A stretch of 64,000 nt of DNA from Carya illinoinensis (taxonomy: Eukaryota > Streptophyta > Magnoliopsida > Fagales > Juglandaceae). Below are positions 1-13,900 of the stretch, one piece after another. Each line of letters starts with the position of its first letter. Position 1 is the first letter of the stretch. The translations under genes and the position numbers were made by a program. The notes below the pieces were generated by a model. That model did no database searches. It was not told the DNA's origin and saw only the letters and a list, made by a program, of their open reading frames with translations. The DNA is taken from positions 29,637,001 through 29,701,000 of the forward strand of contig NC_056760.1 in assembly GCF_018687715.1 (NCBI RefSeq), read 5' to 3'.

Positions 1-3000
1 CCACAACCTTTGAATCTAACTCCACCAAAATATTTCCCAAACCCAGCTTTCGACACATCTTCAAGCCATCTATTAGAGCTCTACATTTAGTAACTGTGTT
101 AGTAGCATGCCTATAATGATGTGAAAAGCCGGCCATGACTCTGCCATGATGGTCTCGAACAATCTCCCCACCTCTAAAAGGCCTCGGATTTCTTGCAGAA
201 CCTTATACATTAAGTTTGTGAAATCCCATCTGAGGCCGATTCTATGCTACCCATTACACAGGTTTGAGCAAGACAGGAGCTAGTGGACAATTTAAACTTT
301 GCAATAGTAAAAACATCTTTCAAATTTAATTTTTTAAAATATGGAAGAGAGCTGGAAATACCCATGAAGAAACCTTTTACAACCCGGATAACTGCCCTCC
401 AATCAAACGAAATTCCTTCCATCCGAGCTGCACATCTAACTCGCCAAATTGCCCAAGTAATAATAATAGGAGCCACAACATGTAATCACTTTACTTGAGA
501 GTTTGACGATGCCCTCAACCACCAAATATTAATTACTCCTTACCACAACCTTACTTGTAGCAACCAAACACCAAAAATAGTTGAAAAATAGTTCCAAACA
601 TTTCTTCCCCCCCCCCCCCCCCCCCCCTCCCTAGGGCACCATCATACACATGATATAAAGTTTCAACCTTGGGCGCCACACAATAATCACATTTTGAAAC
701 AATCGATTGGTAAAGCTTAAAGTTGCGCTCTCCAACAAACAAACGACATTTTTTTCGGTATATGCTGTTGCCACAACCACTTTCTCTAAATACAAATTGA
801 ACCATGTTGTCTAATTAAATTCCACACAAATTTTGCACTAAATTTTCCATATGCCGATTTCATCCATACAAAGACATCATCACCTTCTAAAAAACAAATA
901 TGTGCACCTCTGATTTTCTCTACCAAATCCTCACTAACACGTTGACACAATTTACAAAAGTCCCTCCCAGCCTCATGCTGCAACTCCCATTGTGATCCTA
1001 GGATCACCTACCATAGCAACTGCATCACCCTATCCAGTTTAGCCCAAATCCAACATCCACCTAACCTTCCATTACACTAAGATAGATGAAATGTCCCTCA
1101 CAAGGCAGTTCAACAAATCCACAATCTTGGATACATATATTAAAACTTGACTTAGCATGAGAAGCTCGAAATAAACCACCCACTTTTTCATCATCATTAC
1201 GAATAATATTAAAATCTCCCGAGACAAACCAAGGTAAATTCCCCGCATCAAGATTACACAAATAATTCCACAACTTCCTTCTTTTCTGTTGGAAAAAATT
1301 TACATAAACCACAGTAAAAAGCACTCACACATCTCCAGGCACCAACCAACCAGTAATAGCTTGATCAGAAAGTGAAACCACCTCAAAATCAAAGTCATAC
1401 GCCCAAAATAGCCAAACTTTGCCACCAACTATAGCATTATTAAAATTATCAGGAAGATGCATCCATCTTACCCATTTCCCACATTTATTAGCTAAAACAA
1501 AAGGTTCTAAAAGTGCAACCACCGAAAGGCAATATTTATTCAAAATGCGCCGAAGCCTACTTTTTGACAAAATAATTCCCCTAATATTCCAAGTAAAAAT
1601 ATTCATTACTATTAATGAATTTTGTTGGAATGAGTAGTCCTTCTCAAGACTACTAAATAAGTTTTCTTCTTTATCTCCTTGAATTTTTTCAAAGGAAAAT
1701 TCATTTTTGGATCAGATTCATAATACTTTAAAGCCATGTCCTCTATTTCCTGATCAAGCTCTTCATCAAACATCGGATAACATAAAGAAGCCCCTACTAG
1801 ATCCCCGTCAACCTCCATGCTCCTCTTTTCTCCCAACTGCACTAACTCACATTCAATTGCTTCATCAATAATCTTCAAAGAACTCCTTGGCAAAGGCAGA
1901 TCAACAATATCCTTAGTAAACTCAGCATGTTCTTCCTCCGCTTGTGCAAGATCATACTAGTTACTAACATCCTCCTCAAGATGGTGCACTACAGACCTAT
2001 GCCCCAACTTCCCATCACCCTTTCCTGCCACCTCCTTCTTGTAAAGAAACGATTCCTTTTCAATAGACGGTTCATTTTCACAAACTAACGCCACCTACAT
2101 TGGATCCTCAATCACTTGTTGTTGACAATGATCCAAAATATCCCCTTTAGAATCCATATACATCACAGGTAAAGAATTTTTCTCAGCTTCTCTTCGATGT
2201 AAATTGATACCCTACATCAAAATCTCACGTCGAGTATTTCTCATTGATGTCCCCTCTGTCTCTTCCAACCGCGGGATTTTCTTTGTATTTGTAATGCCTA
2301 ACCTGTTTAGGTTGCCCCCTCACCTCTTACCATCATCTTGCACAACAGATTTATCAAACTGTTCTCTTCTACCACACCTCTGTTTTACACATCCTTGTTT
2401 CTGACATCGTAAACAGTATGTGGGCAAAGCCTCATAGACCATCTCTTGAAAGTGGCTATTTTCAAGACCCGGAACATCTAGCCAGAACGAATGCCTCAAA
2501 GGCTTTGAGACATCCATTTCTAAGCAAATACGTGCTGCCTTAGGCCTTGTCACATAGCTCGTAGCATAACCCTTTTAAAAAACCTTCCAAAACCTCCACT
2601 AGTACTCTTCAAAATTGAAATATGAAAATAATTCGGAGGCAAACCTGGAAGCATAATCCATATCAGAACCAATGGTGAGTCCTCTTCTTCAGTCCAATGG
2701 AACACCCCATACGATACTCCCTCCATCTCCGCATTACCCTGAGACATCACTGTCACAAAATCATCCTTGTTAGCCAATTGCACCAAAACATTGCTGGGAT
2801 TCCGAAGTTGACCAACCACAAGCATTGATTTTAGCTCCCACCGAGTTTTAATATAACCCCTCACATGATCCAATGATGGATGGCATCTTAGAAATTTTAA
2901 AGCAACAAAAAATCTGAAGGGCTCTGTCGATTGTTTAATCTCCGCCTTGGAGAAGACAAAGAACATCTCTCCATCATTAAATTGAGGTTCACACAGAGGA

Positions 3001-3110
3001 ATATCAACTTCTGGTAAAGGTTGAGACCTTGAGACAACCACATTAACAAAATGCGCCACATCCCCTAATTTGCCCCAACCCCTTCCTGGTTTGATCGCAT
3101 CCTGCATCTC
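1..3110 (-). mobile_element. Internally deleted LINE, DUF4283/RNase H lineage (runs off the window)
   Basis: Minus-strand non-LTR retrotransposon remains. In element order: ORF1 (3107 to 1612, with a frameshift near 2555 and stops before 1900) has a DUF4283-like part and a knuckle CLRCQKQGCVKQRC, whose usual His is Cys. ORF2 starts at 1606 with MNIFTWNIRG and an endonuclease containing SGDFNIIR, with one in-frame stop at 1325. Around 1010-1060 the sequence jumps straight to zf-RVT-type coding (1007 to 551), so the reverse-transcriptase core is missing. A linker and RNase H-like segment (476 to 1, RGGEIVRDHHGRVMAGFSHH) leave the window at its left edge. A 21-base C run at 607-627 disrupts the frame. 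Non-functional. Confidence 0.8.
1610..3107 (-). pseudogene. LINE ORF1 remnant (DUF4283 plus zinc knuckle)
   Basis: Gag-like RNA-binding ORF1 of the left-edge LINE. The 185-residue opening (MQDAIKPGRGWGKLGDVAHF onwards) resembles the plant DUF4283 domain, including FRFFVALKFLRCHPSLDHVR. After a frameshift near 2555 it continues with a GLENSHFQEMVYEALPTYC block and a degenerate knuckle (CX2CX4CX4C). The last segment (1893 to 1612) is acidic and ends six bases before the ORF2 ATG. Broken, so not expected to be expressed. Confidence 0.7.
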
Positions 3111-4400
3111 CAGACTCTCGTGAGGGCCACTAGGGCTTGCAGCCAGCCTCTAGTGGCTGATGGAAGCCACCATAGAAACCTTAGGATAGTCGCTTAGGTA
3201 GAGAGAAAAATATTCAAATGTAACCTAGCATAGCTCTAGCTAAACCATGTCTCTAGTATGGACGGTGAAGCTATGAGGATTTAGTTATTTGGGTTTAACG
3301 CTTTTTTTTTTTTTTTGTTTTTTTGGTGCCATGTAGATAATTGATTTGAGGACTTATAATTATTATGAGATTTTTATGGTTAGTTGAATACGTGGGCCTA
3401 GATGATGGTTACCAATCAAAGATTGATGATTGTGGTTCATGGAGTGAAATTTGGTTTTTATGTATGCATGTCACGAGAATATGATAAATTTCAAGTAGAT
3501 GAATTATTTTAAGTCATTGAGATGAATTTTTAATATTATGAATTTGCATAAAACCATGAGGTCATATATGTGAATTATAGATTTATGTGTTTGAGGTATA
3601 TGGTTGCATTACGTTAGGTTTGAAGAAATTGAGGTTAATATGTTACATGTCAATTTTACAGGCTTAAGGTTGAAACAAAGGTGTTCACTATTATTTTATC
3701 GAGATTTAATGATTTTTGGAGCTACGAGTGCAAGTAGATTAAGGATTTGTCGTAGATTCACTTGGATTAATTGGAGGTTTATGAGGAGGTCAAGTGGGAA
3801 TTATTTGAGGACGCAGTATAGGTCTAAGGTCATAGGTAGTCTTATTAGGTGAAGTCTTAAGCTTTTATTTTATTTATTTATATATATATATTTTTTTATG
3901 TAAAACGAACTTCATTCATTCATAACTGGACATTACAACTTTGACCAGACATACAATGTACAAGCCAACTACAACTTTAATAGCTTCTCAATACACAAAT
4001 TTCTTTAGGACTGACATGGTCTTGTCCATGCTGTAACTCTCTACAGACCAACCGTTTGAGAGGCATCATCACTTTGTATAAGAGTAAACAAACCCCATAC
4101 TTTATCTAAGAGAGAGTAGATGACACACTTTATAGACAAAACTCTAATAGACAATGTGTTTTTTTTTTTTTTTTTTTTTTTTTTTTTCTAAAACAAAGGA
4201 AATAACAGAAAAATAAAATATATGAGAAAATAATGAATTACAGCTTAAAAAGTTGTAGATCCGCATTTTCAACCTTGGAGGAAAATAAAACACCAAACAA
4301 AGCAACGATGGTGGTGCGTGAGGGGCACGAGCCACCCTGGAAGTATGGCGCACAGTTGGGTCTGAAGAAGCCGGTGTTCCTAGTCCCAAAAGTCGGGTCT
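3111..4400. other. Intergenic, no gene seen
   Basis: AT-rich DNA left of BTAF1 with T-rich tracts near 3301-3321 and 4159-4188. The stretch after 3880 (TTCATTCATT followed by a unique block to about 4140) could be a decayed LINE 3' end, but I cannot support it. No conserved coding sequence in any frame. Confidence 0.4.
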
Positions 4401-4499
4401 TAAGCCTTTAATTTAATGGTGTGCTTAAGAAGGAATTTGGCGCAGTGTTAAATGTAGGTGCCAAACGACATGAATGTGACTTGACTACATACAGGTGAA

Positions 4500-5600
4500 T
4501 TTTGCATAAGGCTCCTTATGTTCATACCCTTCTTATTGCTTTATGTAAGCATAAATGTCATTTTTGCAAATTATGCTATATTATGCACATGATTTAAGGA
4601 TATATGTGCACGGGTCATTTTTTGTCAGCCCCTTTTTATGTACACTTTATTTGTTATATGTGATGCATGAATAGAATGAACTGCATGTTTCTGATTGTAC
4701 ACACACACACGCATATATATTGATTGAATAAAGGGGCTATATATATATATATATCTTTTATTTAATCACTACATATTGATTGAATAAAAGATAAGAAAAT
4801 GAAAGACTAAATGAATAGTAAAGGAAATTGACTATAATACATGGTTTGACTATTCAAGGTAAAATACTTAAAAAGGGCTATGACAGTGAAAACCATGAGG
4901 TTAAGTGGTGGGTTGCAATGCCAGAATTTGTCGTTGGCAAGTGCACTTCGTGATATCCATTCCTTAGGAGGCTAGGTTCTTATCCACTAGCCAGGGATAG
5001 ACCTAGGACCGTAGGGTTTGCTAGCCCTAACATATAGGAGTTACCAATGTGTAACAACTATGAGGTTAAAGAGGAAAGAATGTCAAGGCATAATGAGATT
5101 GCATGAGGTTGAATGTGACTAAATGTTATGCATGACTAAACTATATGACTGAGAAATTTATATATCAATATTAATGTGCATGAATGTGATGAATGTGACT
5201 TAATGTATATCTATAAGTGAATGTTGTTGCATGAATGAAACCTACGTTCTTATATGCTTATAGTATGGAGTAGTCCTTCTTACTAAATATTCTACTCATT
5301 TTTGTTTGAAATGTGTGACTATCCCAGGAACACTTAAAAGTGATGTTTGAGGCTGCAGGACGACATTTAGCTCCTAGAGAGAGGCAGAGGTCTAGATTAT
5401 GTATAACAATTTTATATTATGTATTTTATTCAAAAAATTTGAGAAATTTTAATAAATGCTTGTGTAAACTCTATTTTTATTCTTAAAGTATGTTTTATTT
5501 TATGAAAGGGAATCTTTTATACCCGTAAAAAAGATAAGATCTTTTAAAGGCGAGTATCATGTAGAAACCTGGCCCAATATTAGTAGGGTTAGAATATGGA
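4500..5600 (+). mobile_element. LTR-retrotransposon-like remnant
   Basis: Ends with a block around 5330-5400 (GGCTGCAGGACGACATTTAG, then AGAGAGGCAGAGG) preceded by an ATATTCTACTCATTTTT stretch. The same arrangement recurs near 44210-44400 and 49920-50060 on this strand, and partly inverted near 45740-46340. No gag or pol coding remains, so it is either a solo LTR or a non-autonomous element; termini were not defined. Confidence 0.4.
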
Positions 5601-7400
5601 TAATTCTACCAGGCCTAAATTTGGTTTAATGGGCCCTTTTGGATAAACTCACGTGCTATAATTTCCTCGAACATTTTTTCATACTTCCTTCGCTATGATT
5701 ATTAACCTGGTCATAGATTAGGACTCCTTAAGAGTGTCACATTTAAATCCATGGCCTTAAGCGTATACCTCGCATCATTTTACGTACACCTCCATTTCAT
5801 TTCTAATTCTTAAAATAGGCCTCCATGCATCATCTTAAAATATCCGATACATCAATTACAAGGATTTCATCATCCCATCCAAACTTTCAGTTTTAATTTA
5901 CAATATTCAATCCAAGCTACACAACTAAATCCATAATTCAATGCTCCTTCTTCCATCCACACACAACTTTGCCCAACACATCAATCCAAGCTCAATTCAC
6001 CTTCTCACATTCAATTACATAACAACTCAAAACCCTTAAGGGTAAAACAACCATACACTTACGATTGCAAGCTAACTTTAATACATAAACATCACATATA
6101 AACATTACATGAAAAAAACACATACAAATAAAGAAGCAGAGGGTTGGACTTATGGCAACAGCTAGTTCACGGTGCATGGCTTTTAACTTAAATGATGATC
6201 TCGGTGTAGTGGCTGGAAAATTGGTTTCCATGAGCTTGTTGTGGAAGAGAACTAAGCCTAAAAAGGGAAGTGCAGAACCGAAATATACAAAAGTTTCATA
6301 AGTGGGAGTAAAACAGAAATTACAGAGAAGAAGAAGGGAGAGGAGCTCGTGAGCTCAGGTGCTGAATTGAAACTGAGAAAGAACAAATACATATTTAGGG
6401 ACACTTAAGCTTGTGTGGTCGACAGTTGAGAGTAGCTAGTGCGGTAAACTTCCTTGGTTGGACTCTGCGGTGGTTGATCAAGTAAAGAAGAGAGGGAACC
6501 AGGCATGAAATGAAAGAGAGCAGAGATGAAGCCGAGAGAGAGGCTTGAAGACCTGCAGCTGTTGCTGCCTTTGTCGGGTTGCTCTTGCTGCTACTGCCAT
6601 TTCTGCTTCCGATTGGTGCTGCTTCAAGGCTGGCTGCTATTCGGTGCTTCTCTGAGTTCCATGATGGTGGAAGATGCCGTTGTGGACCGAGGGGAGAGAC
6701 ATCGAGTGATTGTGGAGCTGCTGTGTGAAGATATTTAAATATATAATATTAATTAATCTATAGTTTACATTATTTAATATATTTATTAATGTTCCTAAAT
6801 TGTGTATAAAATATTTCTATTATTTTCTCTATAGAAGATATTTTATGCCATTATATACAAATATGTAAGTGTACGTGTATATATATAGTTGCGTACTTAT
6901 TACTATAGCTTATTGAGATAATTATATAAATGACGTGGTGAATGCACATTTGCTTGTAATAGTTAGTAAATTGCTGAGAGAAAAAAGAAGAAATAGTTAG
7001 TAAATTAACCTAAACTAATTAACTATAATTTGTATATATGATACATGTCACAAAGATAACACAATGTAATTTATAAATAATAACTTATAGTTGCGTATTA
7101 TTATATTTTTATATTATAAAATATGTATAATAACTTAAAACACTACAATATACTTATATCACATGCTTTTATAATACAATTGAAAATACAATATCCAGTA
7201 ATATATATTCATAATTTGTCTTTAATAACAATATATTATGGAACTATAACTTTTGACTTACTATATTATCTATTGATCTATTGTTGAAACAGGGCTCACG
7301 ATCCAATTTGCACTCCTGATTTGTGAAACTATGATACATAGATTCAAGCAATGTTGAGGTAGAGAGGTGCATACAAGGAAATGATGCTAGAATTTTTCAA
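5601..7400. other. Intergenic, no gene seen
   Basis: Holds a moderately GC-rich patch at 6240-6740 with a 70-codon open frame that resembles nothing I know, then very AT-rich DNA to 7300. The BTAF1 3' untranslated region and terminator should lie between about 7400 and 7825, but no clear signal was seen. Confidence 0.35.
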
Positions 7401-7825
7401 TTGTGGAAGCCGCTCAAAATTCTACTAGTTGACTGTTGAGGAAACAGAAATTGTCGCAAGGAGCAAATAATGGCTGGCTAGGTAATATGTATAAGCCGTA
7501 CATAAATCTAAACCCACACATCTAAAGGCAACGATCAGCCTTTCGATCGGAAGAGGATATATTGCTTGTATGTACAACTTCCCCAGATATACAACTGTTT
7601 TCTTCCCAGGGTAAAAAATTTCCATCATTCCTTAAACCAGGCTCACGCTGATACTGAGATACTCAAATTGATCTCTTCCCAACCTCCTCCAAATATTAGA
7701 GCATAGTGGATGCAAAAATTAAACAAATGGCAAAAAAGATAGAAATTGAATTACAACGTCAAAATTTGGTTCCATATTTGGTCTATGATACACGTTATTC
7801 GTATTCACTCGGAGCAATGCTAGTT

Positions 7826-7993
7826 TTAGCCGTTGAGCTTTGTCAAGAACTGGTTTAGATTGTATTCTTCAGTATACTGCGATTGGTCCCAGAGCTCCTC
7901 CAGTCCTCCAAGGATGGCTTTTAACCCTTTCCCGCTGCCCGCCAATTTTGGGTCTCCAACATTTTGATCCAAATGCTTTGGTAGAGAAGCTCC
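7826..7993 (-). CDS. BTAF1: BTAF1 last coding exon
   Basis: A 168-bp exon reading [40 protein letters not shown] and [15 protein letters not shown] followed by TAA at 7826-7828. The C-terminal block [17 protein letters not shown] is the diagnostic plant BTAF1 tail. The 3' untranslated region should run below 7826; I could not place a polyadenylation site. Confidence 0.95.
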   Translation of the reverse strand, partial: GASLPKHLDQNVGDPKLAGSGKGLKAILGGLEELWDQSQYTEEYNLNQFLTKLNG

Positions 7994-10900
7994 CTAAAAA
8001 TCATATAAATGTGGAAAAATGTGACTACCCGAAATGGAAAAGGAGTGAAAAAGCAGCCAGGATTTGATGTACACATGCGTAATATACATGCAAATACAAA
8101 TCATATACTCATGACAAAAAAATTGGACCAGAAAAAAATCTACACCCACTGCTAAACTTGAATTTCCGTGGAAAATGGCGTTCATTAATAGATCAACTTA
8201 GTCATCCATTAAACTCCAATTACGGAAATTGATTATGACATGAATTTGCATAACAAGGTCAAGTTAGAAACTTAGAAATACCTTTTTAGATGTTTCCGCT
8301 GATGCAAATAAATCAAGCAATTGGTCCGTATTCATAGTTTTCAAACTGGCATTCTCCGCATTAATGACAGCATTAGCAACTGAAACTTTGAACTTTTGGA
8401 GGCTCATAACTTTCTCTTCCAAGGTGCCACGCATTATAAGACGATGGACATTCACAACTCTCCGCTGACCTAACCTGTGTGCTCTGTCCATTGCCTTCAA
8501 GAGATATTGCACGAGCAAATTTGTCATGATCAAACAAACAATAGATCTGTCTTTCCCTTTCTCCCCATAACACGTCAAAACAAATGAAGATAGAGATTGG
8601 GGGGGGGGGGGGGGGTTTCGGGCGGGGTGATCTGATCTCCTGCTAATTCGTCTCGTAGCCAGGCATAAAAGCAACAGACAGGCAAAGTATTATTACCTGA
8701 TGATCTCGCATTGGATTCCAGTCATGCTCCACAAAAACCAGTGTGTCTGCAGATGTTAGGTTCAAACCAAGACCACCAACTGCAAAAAGTGATCAGATTC
8801 AAATAACTTCCATGGGGAATTCATCAGTAAACAGAGAAACAATAAAGTACCATGGGTTGTAAGTAGGAGGGCATCAATAGTGGGGTCCGAATTAAAAGCT
8901 TTGACAATTTCAAAACGTCTTTCGGGTTCGACTGATCCATCTAGCCGTAGGTATGTGACGCTGCTAAAGGGAAAGGAGGGTGAAGCCATTAGTGCAACCA
9001 ATCTATTAGAAGGCATTGCAAAACACATGCTGATTTATCACAGATATTGCAACACCCGTGTTCATGCAGCTGTTGCAAGATTAATTTGGGAAAGGGAAAA
9101 CAGAAATCAGACAATGCAACTCAAAACAATCTTTTCAAAATCGAGCCTCTAGAGCAAGAGGCAGTCAGGTAAAACCTGGGCATTTTTTCTGGAGAGGCCA
9201 AATTAAAATGAAAAGTAGGGTGGCACAAGTCATAAGGCACAAAGGGATGAAAATCTGTAAATGGAAATGCACACTAACCGTTATTAATGTTATTTTTAAA
9301 AATTTGTTCGAAATCTAATAATGTATTTTTCATACAATTTAGCTCAACAAGACATGGGTATAATTCCATGGAACACAATAATTTGCAGCATACTCTCCTC
9401 AACTTGTGTATTGGAATTGGTCAAATAACCAACAGATTAGTCAAGGATTAAGGCCATGCTTGGGAATAGAGATTATATCATCTAATCTCATCTCATCTCA
9501 AAATTTCTCATAATTTACTTCTCAAACACCAATCAAACATAAATACTTTTCAATTTTAAATTTTTAACTTTTTTATCTAATCATTACAACTTTCCCAAAC
9601 TTCCAAACAAAACACAGCGAATGATACAACTTTTTCAAATTTCAAAACAAAAATAATATTCAAACAATATTTCAACTTTATAATATTTTTATTCAACCCT
9701 TTCTATCTCATTTCCCAAAATCCAATAAAACATCTTAGATTATTAACTCAAACTATTTCACTACTATTCACAAATTATTTTACTACCATTCACAAAATTC
9801 TCATCTCATCTCATTACCCAAACATGCCCCAATTCATCATGACAAAATAATAAAGTAGCACTATACTATATTAAGGAGTGCACGATTTTTTTTCTCTTTC
9901 ATTCGCTGGAACAAATTTACTTGCAGCTATAGATATGCAAGTTGCAACTTGACAATCAAGTTGCGTGAATCCTGGATACTCTAGGTAAGTGTACGAGTTT
10001 GTGAACATGACCAAAAGTAATAAACAAGAAAAGTCTTTAAAATTGGAAAATTATGGAGAACCAGGAGACTCACTTCTTCATATGCGTGTGAAACAAGTCT
10101 CTTTCAATTATGTCCAGAAAGGCCTGCGTGAGATCCAAAAATGAAACATCAGAAGAAACAAACATGTATAACGTCATTTTTGTCAATCACTGGATCATAC
10201 ATACTTTATGCTGGGCAAATATCAGAACTCTGTGCTGGCCAACACCAATGGCACCTTCAGAACTTGAACCATCAACACCTATGCCACACTCTTCAAGAAT
10301 CTCCTGAAGAGCAACTAATTTGGGAGAATGGTGCAGTTTATGAAGTTCTGAAATAATATCAGAAGTTGCAGGTAATAGTTCTGACAAAAGGAGTGTCAAT
10401 GATTCTGGAACTATTTCGCCAATGACAAGCAATGGATGACTACAAAGTTTTAGCAAGTACTGAAGTGCCTGAAACATGGTCAATAATACAAACTTTAGGT
10501 CATGGAAAACTGATTAAAACATAATAGACGGGGGGAATTATAAATTATAAGGAATTAAATAAACCAGAGAATTAACTGCCAATAAATTCATTATTTTATG
10601 TAAGCTTTTTATTTCATTCGCCAAATAAAGTAAATTAGATATAATTCCCATTAACCCGCTAGCCCCCAATAAAAATACAACAAAAATTACTCTATCAAAT
10701 GATCTAAATTGTGGCAAAATTCATCGTGATTCATTGGCACATCTTAGGTGGTTCTCACAGACAGCCCTACCACACAAAGCACATGCCAGTCACGCAATGA
10801 AATTCCATCAACCTCAGCTAGTAGGCTGTCAAGATATTCAGGATAGATAAAAACATTAAATGGGTGATTACCTCAAAATTTATTTATTTATTTATTTTAT

Positions 10901-13900
10901 TGTAAAATGATCAACTTACAACAACTCTACATATAGTGGAGGGTAGTATTGTAAAACTGAAATTCATTTTTAATGAAGTGGTATGATTGCATTGGTTAAC
11001 TGTAAAATGTGCTGTAAAAGAGTTGGAAGGTGAATCATTACCCTTTTCTTTTATGATATGGAACTTGTTATGACTTGAGGAAAAACCCAAGTCACATCTA
11101 GGCTCATAATCCTAAAGGATTAGTTAATGCTGTAAAAGAGTTGGAACGTGTATCATTACCTTTTTCTTTTATGATAAGGGAACTTGTTATGACTTGAGGA
11201 AAAACCAAAGCCACATCTAGGCTCCTAATCCTATAGGATTAGTTAATGTTACAATTGGAGCCCCTTGGAATCATTACAAAAGAGCAAGAGCTCCCTCCCA
11301 AACAATGTAGGAACCCATTCACAACCTTCCTATACTCGATCAGTATAGGAATATCACCATCTCTCTCCCTGAAATCCCTGACCATTCCACTATAGGTGGG
11401 CACAGCTCAAGTCTCACACTTTTGGTTGGAATTGCCTTTTGATACCAATAGTAATTGCCCAAGAAAAACCTGCGCTACATATGGGCTTATACTCCAAAAG
11501 GACTAGTCAATATTACAAATAGAGCCCCTCGAAATTATTATAAAGAGCAAAAACTTCTAACTTCTTAGGCAATATTAAATACCATTCATCATCTTCCTAT
11601 ACTCACTATACCCATTCAATATGGAATATCACAGAACTTCACCAACGCAGGGGACTCCGAATACATGATATTATGCACCAAGACCATGTCTCATATAATC
11701 CAAGAAAACTCTTATTTCAGTAACCCAGGATATCTGAGTTTACAGCTCATCCCAGGCCCAGCCTCTAACCACTAGGCTGCGCCCTGATGGGTCTCATAAA
11801 TGAAGTGTTAAATAAATTAAAAACATATAATGTGGATTTTATTTCAATATGTCATATCACCTGGAAAATATGTGAAGATGCTTTTGGTGAACTACTTCCT
11901 TCTCCCTTTGACTCATCGGGTTTTACCATACTTGATATTTCTTGCCTCGCATGTGAACCAGAAAACTGTTCATATAGTTTTAATTGAACAGGGCTCAGAT
12001 CACAGAATCTGTCCTGAATAATTTTCTCTGGCAGATCCGACAGGACTTCATCTTTTGTACGGCGGAGAAGGAAGGGCATGACCTATTGAGTTGGGAAATA
12101 ATAATTAGAGGGTACAAATTATTGCACACTATAAACAAAAAATAAAAGGCCACCTGCTTGTGCAATGCCTCCATCGCAAGTGCCCCTGCTTCAGCATCCT
12201 TGGCAGAACATTTAGGATCTCTAGCCGCAAGAAGTGGCTTTCCATAAGTGGCTTGGAACTGCAAAAGTGACATAAACAAACAATTGTTCAGGTATTTGAT
12301 AGTAACAGAAAGTAACTGGCGCCAAGTGCATAGTAACCAAATGGAAATGCTATTCAGCCAATAAAACATCATAGTACAGCATGTCGTGTGTACACTGCAT
12401 GTTTTATAATTATGATCCTTGCTGTCAATTACTAGCTGATTCGAGTCCACAAAATCGTGCTTACATAGAAATCAAGACACCATATGCAGATCCTAGCGAT
12501 TGATTAATAGTCAATGGTGAGAGAGAGAGAGAGAGGAAATAAATAAAAAGTGACAATTGATTTTCTTTATTGAAAGAAATCAAAATAGATTAGAGATGCA
12601 AGCTACACTATTCAATTCACAAAAAGGACAACATTTTAAGTTTCTAGTCTAAAATAGTAGAGGCTGTAGTAATATTGAATGCAGTACAAAAAATCAAGGT
12701 AGTCATAAAATGTGTAGGACAATTAGAAGTGCAGCTGAAATTTAAAGTTTTCTATGACATTCACAGAATGATTTCCAATCAAGCTAAAAGCATATATGTG
12801 CATCGTTTATTTATAATGCAAAGTTCTAGTTCATCATAATAGGCTTCATTTATGATGTAGGAACACAACCTCATTTTCATACATCTCTTTTCACGTCATA
12901 ATGTTCACAATCTATGCATAGAGGCCATTGACTGAATCCAAGTGGCCAATAGCATTCAAACAACCAGGTAAAGAAGACATGGTGCATAGGAGATAGAAGT
13001 CAGGAGGCAGAACAAAATACCTGTCTCTCTGTCCCAAGAAAACCTGGCATTAGGAAATCAAAAAGGGACCACAAATCCATGACGTTGTTCTGCACAAAAA
13101 GATCAACCATTGTTCAGATGAACTGTATTAATTTTTAGAATCTTATACATCTGTAACAAACCTGGATCGGTGTTCCACTAAGTATGAGCCGGTGTTGGGC
13201 TTTCAACTGCTTTACTGCAATTGTAATTTTAGACTTCGCATTCTTGATGATGTGTCCTTCATCTAAAATACAGTAATTCCATAAAAGTTGTCCAAGATGA
13301 TCAATATCTTTACGGACAACATCATATGATGTTATGACAACATTGTGCTTATTAAAATGTCCTCGAAGAGAAATGCGCTCCTGAACAGAACCAACATACT
13401 GGAGAGTAGAAACTACAGAAGCATCAATGTATTTCTCTATCTCAAAGGCCCAGTGTCCAACAAGGGTTGATGGGCAAACTATTAAAGATGATGGAAGATC
13501 TTCACCATTGTTCAAAGTGCGATGCTCAACAATGTCAGATGCTACAATTGCAGATGCTTGAAGTGTCTTACCAAGACCCATATCATCACATAAGATGCCA
13601 TGAAGCTTGAAACGTTTCAGAAAAGCCAACCAATTTATACCTTCCTGTTGATACCTAGAAACAGCAAAAAACAAATGTACGTAACTCGCACATCAATGAT
13701 TGGTCTTGAACCATACACCAAACACTTAAACCCAGATGAAATGCCATTCAACCAGAGCCAAATGAGGAATTTAGCTCGGATGAGAAAGGAGGTCAACATT
13801 TGATAGTACGATCAAACTACAAACAAACCAGTTACAAAACTAAGCAATTTAACAAAGCTAGATAGGAAAAAAAAAAAAAGGTCCAAACCTCGTTTGGTTA

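Noticed and set aside
607..627. 21-base C run as a functional element
   Set aside because: It lies inside a decayed LINE and looks like simple homopolymer expansion or sequencing inaccuracy.
6526..6738. 70-codon Cys/Leu-rich frame downstream of BTAF1
   Set aside because: Short, without homologues I recognise, and surrounded by repeat-like AT-rich DNA.
8373..8573. 66-codon minus-strand frame overlapping BTAF1 exon 26
   Set aside because: Out-of-frame shadow of the true exon, which carries the conserved motif VI.
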